NCBI GenBank assembly: GCA_025059995.1
Contig: JANXCF010000007.1
Coordinates: 1-64,000, forward strand
Source of the DNA: Leptospiraceae bacterium
GTDB taxonomy: Bacteria; Spirochaetota; Leptospiria; Leptospirales; Leptonemataceae
DNA: 64,000 bases
Direction: 5' to 3'
The notes beneath the pieces were generated by a model that searched no databases, was not told the DNA's origin, and worked only from the letters and a program-made list of their open reading frames with translations. A program made the position numbers and the translations under genes. Shown here one piece after another: positions 44,410 through 53,381 of the stretch (position 1 is the stretch's first letter; each line of letters starts with the position of its first letter).

Positions 44410-45827
44410 TGCTTTTCGTTACTATTGAATACTTAGTTTTTTTTATTGTTGTATTTTTTTTGTTCTGGAGTTTGCCTGCTCGTTTTCGTTTTTGGGTTTT
44501 GTTGGTCAGTAGTTTTTATTTTTATGGAACTTGGAGCATTCCGTTTCTGTTTCATTTGATTTTGATCGTTGCCATCAATTACTATGGAATGGAACTATGG
44601 AGGGTTTATAAACAAAAGTTTATTTTTGTTTTTATCATGATCATTGATATTCTCAACATAGCTATTTTTAAGTATTTTTATCTTCTTTTGGATGTTCTTG
44701 GTCATCTTCTTCAAATCCCAATTCTACGCCATCATCAAGTTGAAGAAATTTTTGATGTGATGGGTTTAAAAATTTTTCTACCCTTGGGTATTAGTTTTTA
44801 TACCTTTCAAATCATGTCTTATTCGTATGATGTTTTTTCTGGTAGGTATGACAAAAGACATCCATTCCGAGAAGTTTTGCTTTACATATTATTTTTCCCT
44901 CAACTGATTGCAGGTCCCATCATGAGGGCAGAGGAATTACTACCTCAAATCCAAAACATAAAGAAACTTTCATTTCCCACAAAAGAAAATTTAGAAAAAG
45001 GTTTTTGGCTCATCTTGATTGGTGTAGTAAAAAAATTGCTAATTGCTGATATTCTTGCCTCTGTGATAGCTCCTTTGCATGATAATCAACAAACTTTGTC
45101 AACTGGTGATGCATGGCTATTAGTGTTTTCGAGTTTGTTAATGTTGTATGCGGATTTTTCTGCCTATTCAGACATTGCAAGAGGTTGTGGATTATTCTTG
45201 GGGATTCATATTCCCATCAACTTTCGAGCTCCTTTTTTTATGGTATCTCATTCCGATTTTTGGAGGCGCTGGCATTTGACGTTTTCCATGTGGATTAGGG
45301 ATTACATTTACATTCCTCTTGGAGGAAGCAAGGTTCCAGAACTTCGTCATTATGGAAATTTAATCTTGACGTTTTTTCTTGGAGGTTTATGGCATGGTGC
45401 AAGTTATAATTTTATTTTCTGGGGAGTCTTTGTAGGCTTGAGTTTGTCTATAGAATCTTTTCTTTTTCGAAGAGGTCTTTCAGAAGTTCCAAAATCTTTG
45501 TTGTCTAAGATACTTCGTAGATTCATCACATGGTTGATCTTTTTACCCCAAACTACGTTTTTCTTTGTAAAGGATATCGATAGAGCTTTGTATGTTTTGG
45601 AAAAAATGCTGACTTTCGATTTTCAAGGAATTTCATTGAATACCGAAATCATTTTCTTTTCCACTCTTTCGGTTTTGGTATTTCAATTTTTTGAAGAATA
45701 CCCAGAGAAGCTTGAGAGATTCCGAAAATATAGTTTCTTTTTGCAAATGGTGTTTTTTGTGATTGTAATTTTTCTTTTGTTGGAATTTTCCAAAACTGGA
45801 CAAGACTTTTTTTACTTTCAGTTTTGA
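44409..45827 (+). CDS. MBOAT family O-acyltransferase (AlgI/DltB-like)
   Basis: The 472-residue polytopic membrane protein has the MBOAT signature: PLGISFYTFQIMSYSYDV, FFPQLIAGPIMRAEELLPQ, the DFWRRWHLTFSMWIRDYIYI block and the catalytic His in LGGLWHGASYNFI. These enzymes move acyl groups across the membrane to extracytoplasmic polysaccharides, as AlgI does for alginate. The following gene overlaps by 4 bp and encodes an SGNH-like partner, the usual arrangement for such O-acylation systems. The modified polymer cannot be identified. Confidence 0.9.
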   Translation: MLFVTIEYLVFFIVVFFLFWSLPARFRFWVLLVSSFYFYGTWSIPFLFHLILIVAINYYGMELWRVYKQKFIFVFIMIIDILNIAIFKYFYLLLDVLGHLLQIPILRHHQVEEIFDVMGLKIFLPLGISFYTFQIMSYSYDVFSGRYDKRHPFREVLLYILFFPQLIAGPIMRAEELLPQIQNIKKLSFPTKENLEKGFWLILIGVVKKLLIADILASVIAPLHDNQQTLSTGDAWLLVFSSLLMLYADFSAYSDIARGCGLFLGIHIPINFRAPFFMVSHSDFWRRWHLTFSMWIRDYIYIPLGGSKVPELRHYGNLILTFFLGGLWHGASYNFIFWGVFVGLSLSIESFLFRRGLSEVPKSLLSKILRRFITWLIFLPQTTFFFVKDIDRALYVLEKMLTFDFQGISLNTEIIFFSTLSVLVFQFFEEYPEKLERFRKYSFFLQMVFFVIVIFLLLEFSKTGQDFFYFQF

Positions 45828-46975
45828 TGAAGAATATCAAGAACTTACTCTTTTATCCTTTGTTGATTTTGCTTCTTTTTTTGTTCGATAAGATATTTTT
45901 GTGGGAAGTTGTGCGTGACCATTTTCTTCAACCCGGAGGAATGGTATTTTATCGACATCGAAAAGAACTACTCGAAAACCTTAAAAATCACGTCCAAAAT
46001 CAACCCAAGAATTTTAAAGATCAAAAGAAACTTTTTGTTGTTTTGGGGGATTCTCGGAGTCTGGGATTAGGACAGGAAGTGGCAAATTACATCCAAAGAA
46101 AGGATTTAGACATTTGGAATTTTACTGCATTTCAAGCTGTGCCTGCTTATTATTTTTACCTTGCTAAAAAGATTTTGGAGTTTCATCATCCTGATGTTTT
46201 TTTGGTGGGAGTATCCCCTGATGCTTTTAATCGAAATACTCATATCTTTGCTAATCCAGTTTTGATCTTCGGAGTTGATGAAGACTTCATCAAAAAATAT
46301 GATAACCTCATTCCCAGAAAAGATAAAGAAATTTATAAAAAAAGTAAACTATTTGCTCTCGCAGGAATACAATTCTCTATGAAGACTTTGCTTCAAAGAA
46401 TCAAAGGCTCAATCTTTGGAAGCAATACCCAAGAATTATTGGAAAAATATCAAATTGAATACAATCAACTCACAGAGCAGGAGAAAAAGCTTCTACAGGT
46501 TTTATTGTTATTTGGTGAAGAAAATCTGAGTTATTATGTCTATGAAAAATCTCCTCATAGGATTTTGATGAACTATACCAAAGGAGCTCAATACGCATGG
46601 TTTGGAAAAATGTCAGACAAAGATTTACAAGAAGAAACCAAAAAATTCGAAAATCTATATTTAAAAAACTTTACAATTTCTTACGAACAATTGATTTTTC
46701 TTGAGCTCTTGTTAGATGCAGTAAAAAACAAATCCAAGGCAGTAATTTACATACCAAGAGTAAATCCGTATTTACGAAATATCTATAGCAATCATCCAGA
46801 AATTTCATTTGTGATCTCTCAAATTTCAGAGTTGTCTCAAAAATACCATACTCCTTTTTTGAATTTCAACGATCCAGCTTTATTGGAATGTGATGATTTT
46901 TATGATGCAAGCCATTTGTCGGTTAGTTGTTTTCCGGATGTTCTAAGGCAATTACTCAAAGCTTTAAGCAATTAA
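45824..46975 (+). CDS. membrane-anchored SGNH/DUF1574-like acyl-transfer partner
   Basis: A 383-residue protein with an N-terminal anchor (LLFYPLLILLLFLFDKIFLW) and a periplasmic hydrolase-like domain. The nucleophile block reads VVLGDSRSLGLG (GDS) and the Asp-His pair is in DDFYDASHLS near the C-terminus, both as in SGNH enzymes. It resembles the Leptospira DUF1574 proteins as I remember them. With MBOAT proteins, partners of this type transfer or remove acetyl groups on the outer face of the membrane. Overlaps the MBOAT gene by 4 bp; ends 3 bp from the convergent mltG stop. Confidence 0.78.
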   Translation: MMKNIKNLLFYPLLILLLFLFDKIFLWEVVRDHFLQPGGMVFYRHRKELLENLKNHVQNQPKNFKDQKKLFVVLGDSRSLGLGQEVANYIQRKDLDIWNFTAFQAVPAYYFYLAKKILEFHHPDVFLVGVSPDAFNRNTHIFANPVLIFGVDEDFIKKYDNLIPRKDKEIYKKSKLFALAGIQFSMKTLLQRIKGSIFGSNTQELLEKYQIEYNQLTEQEKKLLQVLLLFGEENLSYYVYEKSPHRILMNYTKGAQYAWFGKMSDKDLQEETKKFENLYLKNFTISYEQLIFLELLLDAVKNKSKAVIYIPRVNPYLRNIYSNHPEISFVISQISELSQKYHTPFLNFNDPALLECDDFYDASHLSVSCFPDVLRQLLKALSN

Positions 46976-46978
46976 ACC

Positions 46979-47962
46979 TTATTGTTTATCCCAGTATTCT
47001 CTTTTTGCTTTTACGTGTTCTGAATATGTTTTTGAGAAATGATGTCTACCTCCTTCAATTCGAACGAAAAAAAGATAATCGGTTTCCGCAGGATAAAAGG
47101 CAGCTTTTAAAGCAAAGAAACCAGGGTTAGAAATGGGAGTAGGAGGCAGTCCTTTGTATTTATAGGTGTTATAGGGGGAATCAATTTCTAAATCTTTAAG
47201 TGTGAGTTTTTTCTTTGGGTCTTTTAAGATATATTGTATAGTAGGATCAGCTTGTAGTTTCATCTTTTTTTTCAGACGATTGTAATACACACTTGCCATC
47301 AGAGATAACTCTTCCTTATGGACAGCTTCTCTTTCTATGATGGAGGCGATGATGATTTTTTCATAGAGTTCTTTCGGGGTAAGTTTTTGGTAGTCAGCAA
47401 TTTCTGAGAGTTTTTTGAAAAAGAACTTTATCATGATTTCGTGGATAGTTTTAATAGGGAGCTGAGGATCAATCGTATAAGTTTCTGGGAAAAGAAAACC
47501 TTCAGTAGTAGGACCATAAATGTTGTATTTTTTTAGAATCTCCGGGTCCTTTGTTAAAGAGAGAAATTCTTCTTTTGTTTGGATGTAATTTTGTTCGAGA
47601 AAGTATTCGGCAATCTGTTCGTTGGTCCATCCTTCAATGATGGTGAACTGTATCATTTTGACTTTCCCACTAACTAAAAGATCCAAAATCTCTAATGACG
47701 TCATCAGGGTTTGGATTTCGTAAACTCCCGCTTTGATATTGGAATGAAAATAGAAAAGCTTGGCTAAAACCAAAAAGAAATCCGAGCTCCGAATGAGGTT
47801 TTCTTGTTTTAGTTTTTGCGCTACATATGATAGACTTTTCCCTCTGGGTACTGTGAACAAAACTTGAGTTGCTTCTTGTTGCGGGGATGAGTTCAAAAAT
47901 AAAAAAAAAACCAAGCTTAGAAATAGTATTGTTGATGTAATGAGTAAATATCGAGATTTCAT
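46979..47962 (-). CDS. mltG: endolytic transglycosylase MltG
   Basis: A 327-residue protein with an N-terminal membrane anchor (LLITSTILFLSLVFFLFLNS). A LysM-like region follows (VPRGKSLSYVAQKLKQENLI), then the YceG/MltG catalytic domain: TTEGFLFPETYTI, IIASIIEREAVHKEELSLMASVYYNRL with the catalytic Glu, LQADPTIQYIL and SPYNTYKYKGLPPTPISNPG. It cuts nascent glycan strands in the periplasm and ends their elongation. It overlaps the upstream glycosyltransferase gene by 4 bp and so belongs to the transporter/MetS/GT2/MltG operon. Confidence 0.95.
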   Translation of the reverse strand: MKSRYLLITSTILFLSLVFFLFLNSSPQQEATQVLFTVPRGKSLSYVAQKLKQENLIRSSDFFLVLAKLFYFHSNIKAGVYEIQTLMTSLEILDLLVSGKVKMIQFTIIEGWTNEQIAEYFLEQNYIQTKEEFLSLTKDPEILKKYNIYGPTTEGFLFPETYTIDPQLPIKTIHEIMIKFFFKKLSEIADYQKLTPKELYEKIIIASIIEREAVHKEELSLMASVYYNRLKKKMKLQADPTIQYILKDPKKKLTLKDLEIDSPYNTYKYKGLPPTPISNPGFFALKAAFYPAETDYLFFVRIEGGRHHFSKTYSEHVKAKREYWDKQ

Positions 47963-48774
47963 GATTTTTTTTGGTATTGGTAGTCTTTTCGTAGATTTGA
48001 TGGGCGTTCAATGAATTGATGTTTTAGTTCATAGATTTTTGCTTCTTTCAGAAAAGAAGAAAAAGCAGAGGCAACAGATATAATAAAACCAGGATAACCA
48101 TCCAAAAAACCCCTTTTTACGAAATAGATTTCTATAAACTTCGATATGGGTTTGTAGATTGATCGAAAAACACTGAATTTTTTCTTTCGATGATAACGAT
48201 TAAAAGCAACTATAGAAGAAAACTTATTGATGGTATCAATCTGATGGGAGAGATCTTTAAAACTATAATGCAAGATGTCTCCTTTGAGTTTTTTCCCTTT
48301 TCCTTGGATGACGATATAGTCATGAGGGTTTTCTCCTTCCCATTTCGCAAACCCTTTTCGAAACAAACGGTATTTCCTTTGGGGATACCAACCACTATGA
48401 TAAATAAACTTTCCTAAATGGTAGGTCAGACGAGGGATTTGAAATCCCGTGTACTGGTTCATGATCTCAGGATGATTTTTCAAAAAGAGGATTTCTTTTT
48501 TGAGGGTTTCGGATACCCTTTCGTCGGCATCCAAAGATAGTATCCACTCATGGCTACAAAGTTCAATGGCTCGGTTTTTTTGTTCCACATGTCCATCGAA
48601 GGGATGTTCGTAAAATTTTACTTTATCGAAAGATAAACAAATTTCTTTCGTTCGATCTGTGCTATAGGAGTCAAGCACTACGATCTCGTCGCAGATCTCA
48701 AGTAGTGATTGTATACATTCACGAATGTTTTGCTCTTCGTTATAGGTGATGATGGCAGCACTAATAGAAACCAT
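47959..48774 (-). CDS. family 2 glycosyltransferase (WaaE/KdtX-like)
   Basis: The 271-residue enzyme has a GT-A fold: AAIITYNEEQNIRECIQSLL, EIVVLDSYSTDRT, HEWILSLDADERVS (the DxD metal site) and a C-terminal amphipathic tail with FLDGYPGFIISVASAF. This last block is typical of WaaE/LgtF-type transferases, which add glucose to the heptose core of lipopolysaccharide. The substrate here is not determined. It starts 3 bp after the metS stop and overlaps mltG by 4 bp. Confidence 0.87.
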   Translation of the reverse strand: MVSISAAIITYNEEQNIRECIQSLLEICDEIVVLDSYSTDRTKEICLSFDKVKFYEHPFDGHVEQKNRAIELCSHEWILSLDADERVSETLKKEILFLKNHPEIMNQYTGFQIPRLTYHLGKFIYHSGWYPQRKYRLFRKGFAKWEGENPHDYIVIQGKGKKLKGDILHYSFKDLSHQIDTINKFSSIVAFNRYHRKKKFSVFRSIYKPISKFIEIYFVKRGFLDGYPGFIISVASAFSSFLKEAKIYELKHQFIERPSNLRKDYQYQKKS

Positions 48775-48777
48775 AAG

Positions 48778-48939
48778 TTATGTGTCTTCTTTGATGTCTG
48801 GTGTTTCATCCAAAGTAGAATGAAGGTGCTCAATCGCCTTTTTGTGGGTTAACACCAAATACAAGGACCAAAAAAACAAAATCGTAACAAAAGAAACCGA
48901 AAAAATCATGATGATCCAACCACCAATCGTCATAGTCAT
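48778..48939 (-). CDS. MetS-type small subunit of the NSS transporter
   Basis: A 53-residue protein (MTMTIGGWIIMIFSVSFVTI...) with one transmembrane helix (about 7-30) and a short charged tail (HKKAIEHLH, ETPDIKEDT). Its ATG overlaps the stop of the large transporter gene (ATGA), and an AAGGAG lies just upstream inside that gene. Very small membrane subunits directly downstream of NSS transporters are known as MetS, required with MetP for methionine/alanine uptake in Corynebacterium. Position, size and overlap fit; sequence similarity is too short to judge. Confidence 0.75.
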   Translation of the reverse strand: MTMTIGGWIIMIFSVSFVTILFFWSLYLVLTHKKAIEHLHSTLDETPDIKEDT

Positions 48940-50498
48940 ACTCCTTGACTTTGTTTATTCCAATTCCGGTTTGCTTGAGCAATGAGTAAAATAAAAAACA
49001 AAGATAACAACACCACGAAGGAAAAAGTAATTCTTGCCGTTGGATTTTGGACAAGGGTCTCAACATATAGTGGAAGTTTTTGGTATAACCAACTGATGAA
49101 GATAATCAGTAAATATGCAGGAGAAATATACTTTATCACAAAAACAAAAAGCCTTGGGATTTTCATGATGGAACCTACTTGTGCTTCTTGATAGACTTTT
49201 TCAGCTCCGTAAATCCACCCACCAATCAAGATTTGGATGGTTGCTAAAAGAAAAATCCCCAATGTGCCAATCCAGAAGTCCATATTGTCCAAAGCAATTA
49301 GGTCCTTCGAAAAAAACATCACAAACAAAGTTCCCATCAACGTAACAAAAGAAAGTAGACTAATGCTTGCTCTACGTCCGACATTTAATCCTTCTTCGAA
49401 AAATGCGATGGCAGGTTGTAGCATTGAAATTGAACTTGTCAACGCAGCGATAAAAAGTAGAAAAAACCACAAGAAACCAAAAAGTCCTCCCAAAGGCATC
49501 TTTTCGAAAACGTTCGGAAGTGTAATAAACCCCAATTGAAAGACGCTATCAGTTATTCCTTCTTGTCCTAAAAAAATGAAAGCAGCTGGAATAGTAATCA
49601 AACCACCTAAGGCGACCTCAGCGAAGGAATTTCCGGCAGCAGAGGTTGTTCCAGAAAGAATCACATCGTCATCTTTTTTGAGATAACTTGCATAAGTAAT
49701 TATCACGCCAAATCCTACGGAAAGAGAAAAGAAAATTTGACCAGCAGCAGCAAGCCACATGTCGGCATTCAACAAAGACTCAAAAAACGATTTTTCTGAT
49801 GTATCCGGATTCCACATAAAACCCAAACCATTTATGACATTTCTTTCAGGGTGCTCGGGGTTTGGTGTTCCCAACGTCAAAACACGAATTAAAATCACGA
49901 AAGAGATTACGAACAACAAGGGAATGCCAATTTTACTGACCACTTCAATCCCTTTTACCAAACCACGATAGATTATCCACATGTTCAAGAGATAACAAAA
50001 TAAAACAAAAAAAAGAACCGGAGTTTGTCGGGTATCAAACAAAATCCCGTCTTGATTGATTCCGGTAGAACGAACAAAGAATTCTTTATAAACATTGGGG
50101 TCGTTATTGAACAAAGGAAAACTTCCCACAAGATACAAAAAAGCATAATATAAACTCCAAGCTTCGATGATGATATAATACATAAAAATTCCTACTGGTA
50201 CCAAAAGTCCTAAAAAACCTAAATAAGGAGATAACGGATTTTTCCATAAAATACGAAATATCCCTGGAGTTGAATGAAATCCTTTTTGTCCCCCTGTTCT
50301 TCCGATGGTCCATTCCATCCATGCTATGGGAATTCCTAAAAAGATCAGAGCAAAGAAATAAGGAATCATAAAGGTTCCACCTTCGTATTTTGCAGCAAGC
50401 CCGGGGAAGCGAATGAAATTACCTAACCCAATCGCACTTCCCATCACAGCAAGAACAACGCCAATCAAGGACCCCCAATTTTCTCTTTGGGATTTCAT
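48936..50498 (-). CDS. neurotransmitter:sodium symporter family transporter
   Basis: A 520-residue integral membrane protein with about 12 helices. Helix 1 has the family signature GSAIGLGNFIRFPGLA, which lines the sodium and substrate site. GGTFMIPYFFALIFLGIPIAWMEW and FFSLSVGFGVIITYASYL are also typical of bacterial NSS proteins related to LeuT and MetP. It imports an amino acid with sodium. The coupled MetS-like gene favours the MetP branch (methionine and alanine), which is inference. First gene of the operon; GGAGG precedes its ATG. Confidence 0.92.
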   Translation of the reverse strand: MKSQRENWGSLIGVVLAVMGSAIGLGNFIRFPGLAAKYEGGTFMIPYFFALIFLGIPIAWMEWTIGRTGGQKGFHSTPGIFRILWKNPLSPYLGFLGLLVPVGIFMYYIIIEAWSLYYAFLYLVGSFPLFNNDPNVYKEFFVRSTGINQDGILFDTRQTPVLFFVLFCYLLNMWIIYRGLVKGIEVVSKIGIPLLFVISFVILIRVLTLGTPNPEHPERNVINGLGFMWNPDTSEKSFFESLLNADMWLAAAGQIFFSLSVGFGVIITYASYLKKDDDVILSGTTSAAGNSFAEVALGGLITIPAAFIFLGQEGITDSVFQLGFITLPNVFEKMPLGGLFGFLWFFLLFIAALTSSISMLQPAIAFFEEGLNVGRRASISLLSFVTLMGTLFVMFFSKDLIALDNMDFWIGTLGIFLLATIQILIGGWIYGAEKVYQEAQVGSIMKIPRLFVFVIKYISPAYLLIIFISWLYQKLPLYVETLVQNPTARITFSFVVLLSLFFILLIAQANRNWNKQSQGV

Positions 50499-50585
50499 AT
50501 TTTCTCTTTCCTCCTTTTTTATTGCATTGAAATCCTGATAAGAAAATCAGATGTCAAATAATTTTCCTTTGAGGAAGAAAAAACG

Positions 50586-51341
50586 TTATTTAACAGGAAA
50601 GTGTTCGTTTTTACACTTGGTTGTGTCAATGTATTTGTAAAAGTTTATCGTCATGGATTCTAAAGCAGTTTTGTTTTGGAAGGTTTGTATTTTGAGTTGC
50701 TTGGGGTATTTTGTTTCGTAAAATTTATCAACAAAGTTCACTATTGCATAGTAAGAGTCTTGTGGTTTTTGGTAGATAACTTTTTCGAGGCGGAGGGGAT
50801 CTTCATTTCGAAAGTAAAAAGTGATTACGTCTCCATTTTGTGTATATTGAACAATCCATTGTTGGTTTTCGAATTTCCAGTCTTGGGTTTGGAAAAGTTC
50901 GGTAGGGAGCTTCCCAAAAAGTATGTCCTGAAACAACGCAAAAGGGATTTGGATTTGGTTATTTACTACGCTACCCAAAGAAACGTCTTTAAGAGGGAGT
51001 TTTAGAACTCCTTCTTTATTCGGATGGGATAAATAAGCTATTTTGTCAATCACTGTGATCCAACTGATGGTTAAACCCAAAGTCGGTTCAATCAAGATAA
51101 CTCGAATGCGTTGGTTTACGTTATCGGCTCTGACCGAACCTTCAGCATTTTGTTGACCATACTGGGGGATATTCAAGTTCGTTCGAAAAGATAACAAAAA
51201 ACAATTGGGAGGTTGATAGAATTCCTTGAGCTTTTGTTTGTATTCTTCTAAGTAGGTTTCTGTGGTTTTGTTTTCCTCAGCATTAGCATGAAAAAAAGTA
51301 ATCAAGATAAAAAACAAAAAAAGCAAAATTGTTGGCTTCAT
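50586..51341 (-). CDS. periplasmic LolA-like protein
   Basis: A 251-residue protein with a signal peptide (PTILLFLFFILITFFHANA|EE). The mature part has the half-barrel rhythm of LolA/LppX-type lipid carriers: NCFLLSFRTNLNIPQYG, GSVRADNVNQRIRVILIEP, KIAYLSHPNKEGVL, WIVQYTQNGDVITFYFRNED. It might carry lipoproteins or other lipids between membranes, but similarity is weak and the name is provisional. One cysteine in each end (PPNCF, TTKCKNE) could form a disulfide. It begins 2 bp after the stop of the 39-residue basic protein, so the two are coupled. Confidence 0.65.
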   Translation of the reverse strand: MKPTILLFLFFILITFFHANAEENKTTETYLEEYKQKLKEFYQPPNCFLLSFRTNLNIPQYGQQNAEGSVRADNVNQRIRVILIEPTLGLTISWITVIDKIAYLSHPNKEGVLKLPLKDVSLGSVVNNQIQIPFALFQDILFGKLPTELFQTQDWKFENQQWIVQYTQNGDVITFYFRNEDPLRLEKVIYQKPQDSYYAIVNFVDKFYETKYPKQLKIQTFQNKTALESMTINFYKYIDTTKCKNEHFPVK

Positions 51342-51343
51342 GA

Positions 51344-51463
51344 TTATGGATTTGAGGATTTGGATTTTTTAGCTTGCATTTTTTGTAATTTTCTTTTTTC
51401 TTTTAGTTTTCGTATCCTTTTTCGATGTTTTCTTTTGACATTTCTTGTTTTGGAATTTGCCAT
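51344..51463 (-). CDS. 39-residue very basic small protein, ribosomal-like
   Basis: The minus strand from ATG 51463 encodes MANSKTRNVKRKHRKRIRKL and 19 further residues, ending in KSKSSNP. About half of the residues are Lys, Arg or His. The KRKHRKRIRKLKEKRKL core resembles tiny ribosomal proteins of the bS22/bL38 (AURKAIP1/COX24-like) type, which contain KKKHRKLLRKTRHQRRKL-like helices. The stop lies 2 bp before the start of the LolA-like gene, so cotranslation is likely. The upstream 80 bp to the divergent TPR gene holds the shared promoter region. Confidence 0.6.
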   Translation of the reverse strand: MANSKTRNVKRKHRKRIRKLKEKRKLQKMQAKKSKSSNP

Positions 51464-51543
51464 GTGTCAAAGTTTATTAAATTCTTTGTGTTTTCTACAT
51501 TTTTTTGTATTGATGAAAAATAATTTTTTGGGGAATACGAAAT

Positions 51544-52761
51544 ATGCTTTATATCTTATGGAAACAAATCCTAAAGTATAAAAACTTGTTTTTGCTTTTT
51601 GGATTGTTTTGGTTGATTGTTGGTTTTTTTATTTATTACTATCGTTATCAATGGGTATCGTTTCTATACCGCCTTACGACAAACCCGCAACCATTTCAAA
51701 AACAAAATCCAGAAAAAGCTTATCATGATTTTTTTCTACCAGCTGTAGAAATTTTAGAGAAACATCAAGTCAACCTCAAGGTCATGAAGGAAATTTGTCC
51801 TCAAGAAATCCAATCAACCATTTTGATTGATGATAGTTATCGCTGGGATTTTATCAAAAAGTATAATTTATTTTCTTTTGAAAAAAACTTCATAACGGTG
51901 CAACCCACCAGTTATTGGCAGGAAAAACAACAATACGTAAATCAAGCCATTTTACTTCTCAAAGAAGCAATCAAGTACGCTTACATAATCCCAGAAAACA
52001 TAACGAAAGACCAAAAGAGAATTCTACTTCCTTTACTTTTACAAGAATGCTTTGATGCATTATGCCTTCCTCAAGAAGGAAAGCCTTATTGGTATCAATA
52101 CATCCTTTACTGGGAAAGTCGCTATTATAACGAAATGAAAAAACAAAATCCTCAAGCTTGGGGATTCCCCTTTGATTTGGATTTGAATTTACTGGAAGTT
52201 CTACGAGATGAACCGAATTATAAATTCGCATTAGTAAATTATGTGAATAGATATGTCCCGCATGAAGCCATATTGAAATGTCCCAGTGATGATCCTATAT
52301 GCAATGCTATCTACTTAGAAGAATATCTTCACTTTTTTGATAAGTTAATTTTTGTTTCTGAACCTTCGGAGTTGGGAACTTACTTTCTCAGTCAAGCAAG
52401 ACTATACGTCATAAAAGGGAATCAAACTCAACAAAAAGAATACTGGCAATTGGCTTTAGATCGATACAAAGGAGCAAGTGAGTTTTCTAATACTCAAATT
52501 GATGCCTATTTGGAAATGGTCTATGTTTTATTAAATCTCGGGCGAATTGAAGAAGCTCTCCAAAAAACAGAAGAATTTCTTTCCATCAAACCTTCATCTA
52601 TCTTACAAGAGGACTTTTACAGAAAGGTTTTATATCTCTTATTTTTACAATTGAATCGGTATGAAGAAGCGAGTTGTATTCAAAATCCCCTATATGAAAC
52701 TCCCTTTTGTAAGAGCCTTCGTAAGAAATATGGACTTCATGATGACAATGAGACTTCATAA
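51544..52761 (+). CDS. membrane-anchored TPR-like protein
   Basis: A 405-residue protein with an N-terminal transmembrane helix (about 14-33, LFLLFGLFWLIVGFFIYYY). The long helical part ends in TPR-type pairs (LSQARLYVIKGNQTQQKEYW, AYLEMVYVLLNLGRIEEALQKTEEFLSIKP). The middle contains Cys-rich loops (ECFDALCLP, ILKCPSDDPICNA). The layout of one N-terminal anchor plus periplasmic TPRs is shared with the smaller flagellar collar proteins (FlcB/FlcC) of spirochaetes, but many other proteins look alike, so no symbol is given. Divergent from the 39-residue gene; the 54-residue gene follows 40 bp later. Confidence 0.72.
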   Translation: MLYILWKQILKYKNLFLLFGLFWLIVGFFIYYYRYQWVSFLYRLTTNPQPFQKQNPEKAYHDFFLPAVEILEKHQVNLKVMKEICPQEIQSTILIDDSYRWDFIKKYNLFSFEKNFITVQPTSYWQEKQQYVNQAILLLKEAIKYAYIIPENITKDQKRILLPLLLQECFDALCLPQEGKPYWYQYILYWESRYYNEMKKQNPQAWGFPFDLDLNLLEVLRDEPNYKFALVNYVNRYVPHEAILKCPSDDPICNAIYLEEYLHFFDKLIFVSEPSELGTYFLSQARLYVIKGNQTQQKEYWQLALDRYKGASEFSNTQIDAYLEMVYVLLNLGRIEEALQKTEEFLSIKPSSILQEDFYRKVLYLLFLQLNRYEEASCIQNPLYETPFCKSLRKKYGLHDDNETS

Positions 52762-52801
52762 AATCAGTTGAATTTGTTTTGATAAAAAAAAAACTGGATA
52801 C

Positions 52802-52966
52802 ATGGCAAAAGAAAAACCCAAGCGAAAAAAGATCAACAAGATGACCTTAGAAGAAATCGAAGAAGCCATAAAAAAAACCTTAGAGCACATGAAGAATCTC
52901 AATAGCAAATACGCACAGCACTTGCTTCAACGTAAAAATGAACTCTTAACTCAAAAGAAGAATTAA
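52802..52966 (+). CDS. 54-residue conserved-looking small protein
   Basis: An ATG at 52802 opens a 54-codon frame: MAKEKPKRKKINKMTLEEIE, then a helical, charged remainder (AIKKTLEHMKNLNSKYAQHL, LQRKNELL). The basic N-terminus followed by an amphipathic helix and coding-like composition supports a real gene, perhaps binding nucleic acid or another protein. It follows the TPR gene by 40 bp and ends one base before the stop of the convergent 100-residue gene. I remember similar short proteins in leptospires but cannot confirm it. Confidence 0.55.
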   Translation: MAKEKPKRKKINKMTLEEIEEAIKKTLEHMKNLNSKYAQHLLQRKNELLTQKKN

Positions 52967-52967
52967 T

Positions 52968-53270
52968 TTATCCTTGACTATCGAAATAAAATCCTTTGGG
53001 TTCTTTGTCCAGCTCAGTAATAAAGTGTCTTGTAAAGGGAATGGCTAAGTAAATTAGCCTTTTGATTTCTTTTGGTTTTATCAAGGATTTTTGCAGTTCT
53101 TCTAAGGAAACCCTTTTTTCTTCGTTTTGTTCTTTGTTTTTTTCTTGGAAGTGCTTGAGGGGATCATTTTGAGGAATTTTTTCTTGATTTTTTAGAATCA
53201 CATCATGCGGGTCGTGAGGATTAGGATAAGCTCGATGAATATCATTAGGAAAACTTATACCCGCCATCAT
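52968..53270 (-). CDS. 100-residue hypothetical protein
   Basis: No family recognised. The protein is soluble and charged: an N-terminal part rich in Pro, Asp and His (FPNDIHRAYPNPHDPHDVIL), a Lys/Glu/Gln-rich middle (about 40-60), and a C-terminal hydrophobic helix (LIYLAIPFTRHFI). Either of the first two ATGs may be used. It has its own 111-bp upstream gap before the lipoprotein gene. Coding evidence is moderate: sensible composition and fit between neighbours. Confidence 0.5.
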   Translation of the reverse strand: MMAGISFPNDIHRAYPNPHDPHDVILKNQEKIPQNDPLKHFQEKNKEQNEEKRVSLEELQKSLIKPKEIKRLIYLAIPFTRHFITELDKEPKGFYFDSQG

Positions 53271-53381
53271 AAAGATTATCGAAAAAAAGCTTTCTTACTT
53301 TAAAAGTTGGGAAAACAAAATTTTTTCTCTATGTCAACAAAAATTTGGTTGTGATTCAGTTTTTGACGTTGAATTAAAGCA

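Noticed and set aside
51288-51581. 97-codon plus-strand frame
   Set aside because: Opposite the 39-residue basic gene and the LolA-like start; its composition (Phe/Leu/Cys-rich) is typical of an antisense reading.
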